Below, piece by piece: positions 42,361 to 48,834 of a DNA stretch of 48,834 nucleotides. The stretch lies in NCBI RefSeq assembly GCF_017255015.1, contig NZ_JAFKCS010000026.1:1-48834 (forward strand). The letters run 5' to 3'. A program made the translations under genes and the position numbers. Every line of letters starts with the position of its first letter. The stretch's first letter is position 1. A model generated the notes under the pieces. The model ran no database searches. It saw nothing but the letters and a program-made list of their open reading frames with translations, and was not told the origin of the DNA. This DNA comes from Bowmanella yangjiangensis. Lineage in GTDB: Bacteria > Pseudomonadota > Gammaproteobacteria > Enterobacterales > Alteromonadaceae.

Positions 42361-43479
42361 TCAGAGCAGCACCAGGTCGTCACGATGCACGACTTCCTCA
42401 TGGCCGGCATAACCAAGTACAGTTTCCAGTTGCTGGCTTTGCAAACCTTTAATTTTGCTGAGTTCACTGGCGCTGAACAAACTCAAACCGATCGCCAATA
42501 AGTCATTTTCAAAACAGACTTCCACCGCGTCGCCGGCGGCGAACTGACCTTCGACAGACGAGACTCCGACAGGCAATAAGGATGCCCCGCGCTGAACAAG
42601 GGCCTGCTTTGCTCCTGCATCAATATGGATTTTGCCTTTGGCCTTCAAACTATGCCGCAACCACTGTTTTTTCGCGCCGCTTCTCGACAGAGCAGGAGAA
42701 AACAGCGTGCCCGGCACCAGGCCTTTAGAGAGAGCATCAAAAGACGCCGCCTTGTAGCCATTCACTATTAAGGTTTGAATGCCATTGGCACTGGCCTTCT
42801 GAGCCGCCTGTAGCTTGGTTTGCATACCACCTGTTCCTACCGACGAACCACTGCCACCGGCGAGCGCCATTATCTCTTTGCTCACCGACTCAACCGAGGT
42901 CAACAGCCTAGCCTGGGGGTTGCTTCGGGGATCAGCGTCATACAAGCCGTCTACATCAGTACAGATAATCAGGGTGTCGGCATCGGCAACCAGCGCGACT
43001 AAGGCCCCTAAGTTATCGTTATCACCGAACTTCAGCTCCTCAGTGGCTACCGAGTCATTCTCGTTAACTATGGGTAGAATCTGATGCGCCAGCAGTTCAC
43101 GTATAGTGCTTTTTATATTCAAATAGCGATCACGATCTCGAATGTCACCATGGGTCAGTAGGATCTGTGCCGTAGGAAAATCAAATAAACGGGCCCAATT
43201 GGCCATCATTCGGGTCTGCCCTACTGCCGCCATTGCCTGCTTTTGCGCCAGAGTAGGCTTCTGCTCTGCACTCATTGCATTCCGGCCAGCGGCAACCGCA
43301 CCGGACGACACCAGCACGAGCTCCTTTCCCTGGCGACGGCTGGCATTAATAAACTGCGCCAGCGCCAGCAAATATTCGGTTCTGCAGCCCGCGCCATCCG
43401 GAGCAATAAGCGCACTCCCGACTTTGATGACGGCACGTTGCCAGTTAAATTTTGTTACTACTGCTTCTGCCTGACTCAT
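42361..43479 (-). CDS. proB: Glutamate 5-kinase
   Basis: ProB phosphorylates glutamate in the first step of proline synthesis. The 372-residue protein has the amino acid kinase domain (about 12-260; VIKVGSALIAPDG, ELVLVSSGAVAAGR, LPIVNENDSVATEELKFGDNDNLGALVA, GTGGMQTKLQAA) and a C-terminal PUA domain (about 280-365). proA, usually next to proB, is not in the window. The ATG at 43479 has AGG sequence just upstream. It is convergent with the Nramp gene, 4 bases apart. Confidence 0.97.
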   Translation of the reverse strand: MSQAEAVVTKFNWQRAVIKVGSALIAPDGAGCRTEYLLALAQFINASRRQGKELVLVSSGAVAAGRNAMSAEQKPTLAQKQAMAAVGQTRMMANWARLFDFPTAQILLTHGDIRDRDRYLNIKSTIRELLAHQILPIVNENDSVATEELKFGDNDNLGALVALVADADTLIICTDVDGLYDADPRSNPQARLLTSVESVSKEIMALAGGSGSSVGTGGMQTKLQAAQKASANGIQTLIVNGYKAASFDALSKGLVPGTLFSPALSRSGAKKQWLRHSLKAKGKIHIDAGAKQALVQRGASLLPVGVSSVEGQFAAGDAVEVCFENDLLAIGLSLFSASELSKIKGLQSQQLETVLGYAGHEEVVHRDDLVLL

Positions 43480-43558
43480 TGGCCTGCCTGGATTAACTTT
43501 GAGATATGACGAGGGTGCGCATAAAATACGTTGCTTATTCGGTCTAAGGCAATATCAA

Positions 43559-44443
43559 ATGTGGCGAAATTTTATAGGCGTGTTATCGATAGTTGGTTAT
43601 ACCCTGAACACCCTGTTCTGGTTTGTACCCATTATGTTGCTGTCAGTGCTCAAGCTTATTCCCATCGCTCCGTGGCAACGTGCGCTAAGTCGTTGGTTGG
43701 ATGGTTGTGCATCTAATTGGGTTAAGGTTAATACACTTAACCAAAACCTCAGCAGCCGGGTAAAATGGGATGTTCAAGGGCTGGAAGGGCTAAAACGTAA
43801 AGAATGGTATCTGGTGATTGCTAATCATCAGTCTTGGGTCGACATCCTGGTCTTACAACGAGTTTTCAGCGGGCGCATTCCCTTCCTTAAATTTTTCCTT
43901 AAAAAAGAACTGCTGTGGGTGCCCTTTTTGGGGCTAGCCTGGTGGGCATTAGATTTTCCTTTTATGCGTCGTTATAAGCGCAGTTTTCTGGAGAAACACC
44001 CACACTTAAAGGGTAAGGATCTCGAAACCACACAGCGCGCTTGTGAGAAATTCAGCCACATTCCTGTGAGTGTCATGAACTTTGTTGAAGGTACCCGTTT
44101 AACGCCAAGCAAACTCCGCTCACAAGCCAGCCCTTACCAGTACTTATTGTTACCAAGAGCTGGAGGCATTGCCTTTGTGCTTAATGCCATGGGTGACAAG
44201 TTGCACAAGCTGCTTGATGTAACCATTCATTATCCGCAAGGTATACCCAGCTTCTGGGATTTCGTGTGCGGCAAGGTTAAACAGATCCAGGTTCGCGTAA
44301 AGGTTATGCCTTTAGAGAACCTGATGCCGGCCAATTATTTTGACAACGCCGAGCAACGACAAGAGTTTCAGCAATGGCTTAACCAGCGCTGGCAGGATAA
44401 AGATAACACGCTTAAGCAGTTAGCGGCAGGCCAACAATGCTGA
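43559..44443 (+). CDS. PlsC-type acyltransferase (YihG-like), first copy
   Basis: A 294-residue lysophosphatidate acyltransferase-like protein with an N-terminal membrane helix (about 5-30). The catalytic box is NHQSWVD (HX4D), with FPFMRRYKRSF and the substrate-binding FVEGTR further on. It probably acylates lysophospholipid at the inner membrane. The ATG at 43559 has AAGG 9 bases upstream; an upstream TTG at 43499 is rejected. The following gene is a paralogue that overlaps by 7 bases. Confidence 0.88.
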   Translation: MWRNFIGVLSIVGYTLNTLFWFVPIMLLSVLKLIPIAPWQRALSRWLDGCASNWVKVNTLNQNLSSRVKWDVQGLEGLKRKEWYLVIANHQSWVDILVLQRVFSGRIPFLKFFLKKELLWVPFLGLAWWALDFPFMRRYKRSFLEKHPHLKGKDLETTQRACEKFSHIPVSVMNFVEGTRLTPSKLRSQASPYQYLLLPRAGGIAFVLNAMGDKLHKLLDVTIHYPQGIPSFWDFVCGKVKQIQVRVKVMPLENLMPANYFDNAEQRQEFQQWLNQRWQDKDNTLKQLAAGQQC

Positions 44444-45333
44444 GTATGTTACCCGGCTTATTGCTGTTGCCTTTTCACGCTTTGCTGCAGATCTTCAATC
44501 TGATGGGGTGGGGTTCGCTTATTATCCTACTCGGTGTTATTAAGCTTATTTGTCCAATCCAAAGTTTGACTCACTTGCTAAACCGGTTACTGAACGCTGC
44601 ACTGAGGGGATTTGCGATATGCGGCGTGTGGCTGATAAATCTGTTTAACAGGGTTGAATGGGATTACGAGATAGAAGGCGACCTCAGACAGGATGGCTGG
44701 TACTTGGTTATGGCCAACCATATTAGTTGGCTGGATATCATATTACTGATGCACTTTTCATGTGGACGTATTCCTGCAACGAAGTTTTTTATCAAACAAG
44801 AACTTATTTGGATGCCTTTTATTGGGCTTGGCGCCTGGGCTTTAGACATGCCCTTTATGCGTCGCTACAACGCCGAGTTTATTGCCAAGTATCCTCACCT
44901 TAAAGGTAAAGATCTGGAAGCAACCAGGAAGTCCTGTGAGAAGTTCAGCACGATTCCGACTACGGTTATTAATTTCGTAGAAGGAACACGCTTTACCGAG
45001 CAAAAGCATCGAACTAAGGCCAGTCCATATACCCACCTGTTATCACCAAAAGCTGGGGGGGTAGCTTTTACCTTGGCTTCAATGGGTAACCTGTTTGATG
45101 ACATTATCGATGTTACATTGATTTACCCCCACAATAGCAAACATGTCATGATGGACATGTTATGTGGCAGGTTAGCCAAGGTGGTACTGAGAGCCAAGGC
45201 CATTCCTTTGGCAAGGCAATTGGTTGGTAATTACCAAGAAGACGATATTTTCCGAGCCCAATTTCAAGGCTGGCTTAATCAGCTCTGGCAGGACAAGGAT
45301 AGCCTTATCCAACAACTAAGGGACGATAGCTAA
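44437..45333 (+). CDS. PlsC-type acyltransferase (YihG-like), second copy
   Basis: A 298-residue paralogue of the preceding gene product: catalytic NHISWLD, then MPFMRRYNAEFIAKYPHLKGKDLEATRKSCEKF, and FVEGTRFT. The shared block around PHLKGKDLE..T shows the pair arose by tandem duplication. It probably acylates lysophospholipid with a different chain preference. It overlaps the first copy by 7 bases and abuts the mechanosensitive channel gene directly. Confidence 0.88.
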   Translation: MLSMLPGLLLLPFHALLQIFNLMGWGSLIILLGVIKLICPIQSLTHLLNRLLNAALRGFAICGVWLINLFNRVEWDYEIEGDLRQDGWYLVMANHISWLDIILLMHFSCGRIPATKFFIKQELIWMPFIGLGAWALDMPFMRRYNAEFIAKYPHLKGKDLEATRKSCEKFSTIPTTVINFVEGTRFTEQKHRTKASPYTHLLSPKAGGVAFTLASMGNLFDDIIDVTLIYPHNSKHVMMDMLCGRLAKVVLRAKAIPLARQLVGNYQEDDIFRAQFQGWLNQLWQDKDSLIQQLRDDS

Positions 45334-46590
45334 ATGAAAGAGAAACCAACACAAATCAGCCAGTTAATTTTAGATAGCGCCAGCAAATGGGGCATAGAGA
45401 TTAATTCAGGCTCACCGCTTTTTACACTCTTCTCTGTGCTGATTCTGTTAGGTGTTTGTTGGTTAGCCTTTAAGATCACCCGCCGATTATTCAGTGGCAA
45501 AATAGCCCGCCTGATTCTTGCCACTAAGGCGACTTGGGATGATGAATTACAACGGCATCACTTTTTCCGGCGTGGCGCGCACCTTGTTCCAGGGGTGTTG
45601 CTTTATGTACTTTGCCCATTGCTGTTCGCCCACGCTCCACTGCTGTTAGCATTACTACAGAAACTGGCTTTCATCTATATCCTACTTACAACAGTCATGG
45701 TGATGAGCGCTGTGCTTAACACCATAGAGGATATTTACGACTCGTCCAGACTGGCTCAACGTGTGCCTATTACGGGTTTTATTCAGGTCGGCAAGCTCAC
45801 GCTTGCGCTTATCGCCATCATACTGATTGTTTCCAACTTATTGGAAAAGTCGCCAGTACTGATCATGTCGGGCTTAGGTGCAGCGGCCGCCATACTCTTG
45901 TTGGTATTCCGTGACACCATTCTCGGCTTTGTAGCGGGTGTACAGATCGTTGCTAACCGCATGGTAAATAACGGTGACTGGATAGAATTGCCTAAGTATG
46001 GCGCGGACGGCACAGTTTTAGAACTGGGACTCACAACGGTTAAAGTGCGCAACTGGGACAACACCATATCAACGGTACCCACCTATGCGCTGATTGGAGA
46101 CTCGGTCAAAAACTGGCGGGGCATGCAAGAGTCTGGCGGCCGCAGAATAAAAAGGGCCATAAACATAGATATTCAAAGCGTACGTTTCTGTGACCAGGAT
46201 ATGCTGGATAATTGGGAAAAAATCCGCTTTATCAAAGATTACATCAGTGAAAAAAAGCGTGAGCTTGCCAAATACAATCAAGACAACAGCATCACAGAGC
46301 AGGATCTACTAAACGCCAGGCGCCTGACTAACATAGGTACCTTCAGGGCCTATATGGTCAGATATCTGCAGAATCACCCGAAGATCAATCAAGATATGAC
46401 CTTAATGGTTCGCCAGCTTGCACCGACAGAACTAGGACTGCCACTAGAGATCTATTGCTTTAGTGCCGACAAGAACTGGGTGAACTATGAAGGCATTCAG
46501 TCAGATATTTTCGACCATCTGCTCGCGATGTTGCCGAGTTTTGGCTTACGCGCTTATCAGAGAGTAAGTGACCGGCCTCCTATGCAGTAG
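45334..46590 (+). CDS. MscS-family mechanosensitive channel, YbdG type
   Basis: A 418-residue inner-membrane channel with about five hydrophobic helices (about 25-205) and a soluble MscS domain. The pore-lining and beta-domain strings are LIMSGLGAAAAILLLVFRDTILGFVAGVQIVANRMVNNGDWIELPKYGADGTVLELGLTTVKVRNWDNTISTVPTYALI. Length and layout match E. coli YbdG/MscM (415). It relieves osmotic pressure. The ATG follows the acyltransferase stop immediately (TAAATG), implying coupled translation. Confidence 0.93.
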   Translation: MKEKPTQISQLILDSASKWGIEINSGSPLFTLFSVLILLGVCWLAFKITRRLFSGKIARLILATKATWDDELQRHHFFRRGAHLVPGVLLYVLCPLLFAHAPLLLALLQKLAFIYILLTTVMVMSAVLNTIEDIYDSSRLAQRVPITGFIQVGKLTLALIAIILIVSNLLEKSPVLIMSGLGAAAAILLLVFRDTILGFVAGVQIVANRMVNNGDWIELPKYGADGTVLELGLTTVKVRNWDNTISTVPTYALIGDSVKNWRGMQESGGRRIKRAINIDIQSVRFCDQDMLDNWEKIRFIKDYISEKKRELAKYNQDNSITEQDLLNARRLTNIGTFRAYMVRYLQNHPKINQDMTLMVRQLAPTELGLPLEIYCFSADKNWVNYEGIQSDIFDHLLAMLPSFGLRAYQRVSDRPPMQ

Positions 46591-46635
46591 TTTTCTGACA
46601 ATGGGCAGAAGGCATAACAAATCCGTTCAAATACA

Positions 46636-46663
46636 TTGACTAAAAGACAGCCTGCTGTAGTGT
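46636..46663 (+). promoter_or_regulatory. Possible promoter of the hexosaminidase gene
   Basis: TTGACT (46636-46641) and TAGTGT (46658-46663) are 16 bases apart. The 157-base gap is AT-rich and shows no other clear site. Confidence 0.35.
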
Positions 46664-46747
46664 AAAAAATCTTTAATAAATTCGTTATTCAAATATAACT
46701 GCTTGAATAGCAAACCTAATTTCTAACAACTGAGGCTAGTAGTCATT

Positions 46748-48310
46748 ATGATTAAAAGAACGTTAGTCGTTGCCATGTCGGTGTTGCTCGTGGCTTGTCA
46801 AAATGATGAGGCACCTGCAACCGGTCAAGCGGTCAGCGAGGTAGCAAATACACAAATAAACTTAGTGCCCTACCCCACCTCAATTACGCAATCTGCTGGT
46901 CACTTTACTTTTTCAGGTAGCGTTAAACTGATTACCGATGACAATGCGCCAGATAGCGCAGCTGCCATTTCTGCTTTGCTCTCACAGCTAGGTATTAAGC
47001 AGACCGAAAATGACAACGCTGTCATCAGGTTAGTGATCGATCCTTCCTTGACCCTAGGTGATGAAGGGTACCAGTTAGCTATAAACCAAGGCATCGAGAT
47101 TAAGGCTGCAAACGACGCAGGACTATTTTACGGAGTACAGAGCCTGCGTCAGTTATTACCAGCTAAAGCACAAGAACAGTATGTTCTGCCGCATATTCGC
47201 ATCGAGGACCAACCCCAATATGAATGGCGAGGCAGCATGTTGGATGTCGCCCGTAACTTCCAGAGCCTTGATTATCTAAAGCAACATGTCGAGCGGATGG
47301 CTAGTTTCAAACTTAACAAACTGCATCTGCATTTAACCGATGACCAGGGATGGCGACTGGAAATTAAAAGCTGGCCTAAGCTGGCGACGGTAGGAGGCTC
47401 AACCCAAGTGGGCGGTGGCCCTGGTGGATACTACACTCAGGAACAGATGCGGGAATTGGTTGAATTTGCAGCCCAGCATCAAGTTGAAATCATTCCAGAG
47501 ATCGACTTACCTGGCCACACCCAGGCAGCGATAGCCTCTTACAACGAGCTCGCATGTGGTTATGTGACAGAAAGTCCGGTTCAGAACCAGTGCAGAGACA
47601 TGGTGGGAGAGGCCAGGCTAGGTCTTTATGAAGGAACCTGCGTTGGCTTTAGCGCACTATGTACTAGCGAGAAGCCTGATCTGACCTACCGCTTTGTGGA
47701 AGAAGTGCTAACAGAAGTAGCTGCGATTTTCCCTTCCAAGTATCTGCATATAGGCGGAGATGAAGTACTGAATGAGGAGAAAACTAGTTTCGCCGGTTTT
47801 ATCACCCAGGTAGATAAGATTGTTGCCTCTTTGGATCGTGAAGTATTAGCCTGGGAAGAAGCGTCAAAGGGAGATATTCGTCCTAGCTCGTTATTGCAGT
47901 TATGGAACGATAACTACGATATTCAGCCAGCCTTGGACAAAGGTATTCATTTGGTACTTTCGCCCTGCAGTTATACCTACCTTGATCATGGTAACTATAA
48001 CGGGCAGCCGGAAACCTATACCTGGTGTGCTAAAGAAGGCGTTCCTCTAGAAAGGGTATATAGCTTAACGCCCGAAAACTATGCCCAAGCAGTTGGTGTA
48101 GAGGGAGCAATGTGGTCTGAGCTTGTCCGTGACGAAGCAACTGCAGATAACAGAAACTGGCCCCGTCTGGCTGCTATTGCTGAGGTTTCCTGGACACCAC
48201 AAGCGCAACGCAACTATGAGCAGTTTACTGGCCGACTGTCAGAACTTCGCGGCCATCTTGACCAACTAAACATCCAGTATCACAAGGAAGCCCAGTTGAA
48301 CTGGCAATAA
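46748..48310 (+). CDS. GH20 beta-N-acetylhexosaminidase lipoprotein
   Basis: A 520-residue glycosidase with a lipobox (LVAC, Cys17), so probably anchored to the outer membrane. An N-terminal GH20b domain (about 35-150) precedes the catalytic barrel. The barrel holds RGSMLDVARNF, KLHLHLTDDQGWRLEIKSWPKL, EIIPEIDLPGHTQAAIASY and the catalytic pair Asp338-Glu339 in HIGGDEV. It removes terminal GlcNAc or GalNAc, for example from chitin oligosaccharides or peptidoglycan fragments. No other chitin genes are near. Confidence 0.93.
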   Translation: MIKRTLVVAMSVLLVACQNDEAPATGQAVSEVANTQINLVPYPTSITQSAGHFTFSGSVKLITDDNAPDSAAAISALLSQLGIKQTENDNAVIRLVIDPSLTLGDEGYQLAINQGIEIKAANDAGLFYGVQSLRQLLPAKAQEQYVLPHIRIEDQPQYEWRGSMLDVARNFQSLDYLKQHVERMASFKLNKLHLHLTDDQGWRLEIKSWPKLATVGGSTQVGGGPGGYYTQEQMRELVEFAAQHQVEIIPEIDLPGHTQAAIASYNELACGYVTESPVQNQCRDMVGEARLGLYEGTCVGFSALCTSEKPDLTYRFVEEVLTEVAAIFPSKYLHIGGDEVLNEEKTSFAGFITQVDKIVASLDREVLAWEEASKGDIRPSSLLQLWNDNYDIQPALDKGIHLVLSPCSYTYLDHGNYNGQPETYTWCAKEGVPLERVYSLTPENYAQAVGVEGAMWSELVRDEATADNRNWPRLAAIAEVSWTPQAQRNYEQFTGRLSELRGHLDQLNIQYHKEAQLNWQ

Positions 48311-48327
48311 CATTAAGTTTAAGCAGC

Positions 48328-48352
48328 AGCCCAGCCCTAGCTGGGCTTTTTT
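48328..48352 (+). terminator. Intrinsic terminator after the hexosaminidase
   Basis: AGCCCAGC pairs perfectly with GCTGGGCT around CCTA and is followed by a run of T. Confidence 0.9.
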
Positions 48353-48750
48353 ATGCCAGTGCACTTTCGTGTGTTATTTTCAAAATCAGAAGCGTAGAGA
48401 CATAAATGAAACTGTCTATCACGCAGAGACATCGAAGCATCGACTCAGAGGCCTAACACTTATAAATATCGGACAATGAGAGCATTGGTGGTGCGTTCAT
48501 TTAGAAAAGCCTTATTCGCTTAACTTTTGTTTCGCATACGCTTAGCTGAAAGATTGAACACAGCAGCCAAGATTAGCCTTGAACAGTTAGAAAAGACTAA
48601 GAGCTAGGCAGCCTCATATAAGGACGAGCGTTTAAGCCAGAAGGGTATTGTTATTCAAGCAGCGCTTGGAATTTGTGCGTTAGCGCTTTCTGAAGAAGGG
48701 CTACCTGTCTGATGTTGCGAGACAACGGTGAAGGGTAAATCAGGAGCAAT
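48353..48750. other. Intergenic region without recognisable gene
   Basis: About 400 bases between the hexosaminidase terminator and the rrn terminator. All frames are broken by stops, no tRNA cloverleaf was seen, and no promoter or repeat stands out. It may hold decayed sequence, but I can name nothing in it. Confidence 0.6.
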
Positions 48751-48780
48751 AAAAAAGGGCTATCCAATCGGATAGCCCTT
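48751..48780 (-). terminator. Terminator of the rightward-lying rRNA operon
   Basis: On the minus strand GGGCTATCC pairs with GGATAGCCC around a 4-base loop and is followed by TTTTTT, 13 bases after the 5S rRNA 3' end. Confidence 0.92.
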
Positions 48781-48791
48781 CTTCGTATTGG

Positions 48792-48834
48792 GAGCCTGGC
48801 GGTGTGCTACTCTCACATGGGGAGACCCCACACT
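48792..48834 (-). rRNA. rrf: 5S ribosomal RNA, 3' part (partial at window edge)
   Basis: The minus strand reads AGTGTGGGGTCTCCCC, then ATGTGAGAGTAG, then CACACCGCCAGGC: the conserved 3' third of bacterial 5S rRNA, ending in the GCCAGGC that pairs with the 5' end. The remaining two thirds lie beyond the window. It marks the end of a minus-strand rRNA operon. The exact 3' end could be a few bases either way. Confidence 0.95.

Noticed and set aside
48353..48750. tRNA gene or decayed gene beyond the rrn terminator
   Set aside because: No cloverleaf with acceptor and T-loop was found, and no frame gave a recognisable protein.

Overview
The window looks like chromosomal DNA of a free-living, probably marine gammaproteobacterium near Alteromonadales (Alteromonadaceae). 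This is an inference from the gene repertoire (FabR with an acyl desaturase, SthA, CysJIH, a PspA/PspC locus, YbdG-type MscS, a two-domain phytase beside a TonB receptor) and from gammaproteobacterial promoter types. There is no sign of a prophage, intact insertion sequence or CRISPR array. Both ends touch ribosomal RNA operons on the minus strand. The left edge carries an rrn P1-type promoter firing leftward out of the window, and the right edge carries the 3' end of a 5S rRNA with its terminator. The window therefore spans the segment between two co-oriented rrn operons.

Layout. 0.3-7.9 kb: membrane-tethered RRM protein, a DUF5610-like protein, trmA with a stringent-type promoter, fabR divergent from a fatty-acid desaturase with a FabR-like palindrome on the promoter, sthA, a small secreted protein and a uracil-DNA-glycosylase-like protein. 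7.9-15.5 kb: a REC-DUF3369-GGDEF*-EAL regulator, a TIGR03899-like protein and the assimilatory sulfate operon cysJ-cysI-cysH. 15.6-20.1 kb: outer-membrane protein, DUF2333, PCu(A)C copper chaperone, then the envelope-stress genes pspA-pspC-membrane protein. A second small operon (secreted 90 aa plus membrane 44 aa) lies just upstream. Both the psp operon and this small operon have sigma-54-type promoters and share an upstream element. A 14-copy heptanucleotide repeat lies between them. 20.3-26.8 kb: dusA, a PhnD-like binding protein, zur, cheX-yjbQ, an OmpA-family protein and dnaB.

27-33.5 kb: an ECF sigma/anti-sigma/DUF4097 operon, maeA, an ACT-domain protein, a guanidinium exporter (gdx/sugE) under a guanidine-II (mini-ykkC) riboswitch, a DUF2244 protein and rpsF-rpsR-rplI, which is separated from dnaB and lacks priB. 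33.8-38.6 kb: a phytate-scavenging operon of TonB receptor and beta-propeller phytase, with a Pho-box-like site upstream. 38.8-48.3 kb: a membrane GGDEF-like protein with a degenerate active site, an AraC regulator, a 55-aa membrane protein, an Nramp-family transporter with altered metal-site motifs, proB, two tandem acyltransferases coupled to a YbdG-type mechanosensitive channel, and a GH20 hexosaminidase lipoprotein.

The observations most worth following are the second putative sigma-54/PspF-type operon with uncharacterised small envelope proteins, the Pho-box/TonB/phytase unit, the guanidine-II riboswitch, and the divergent Nramp protein. All functions are read from sequence and memory of protein families; no search was run.
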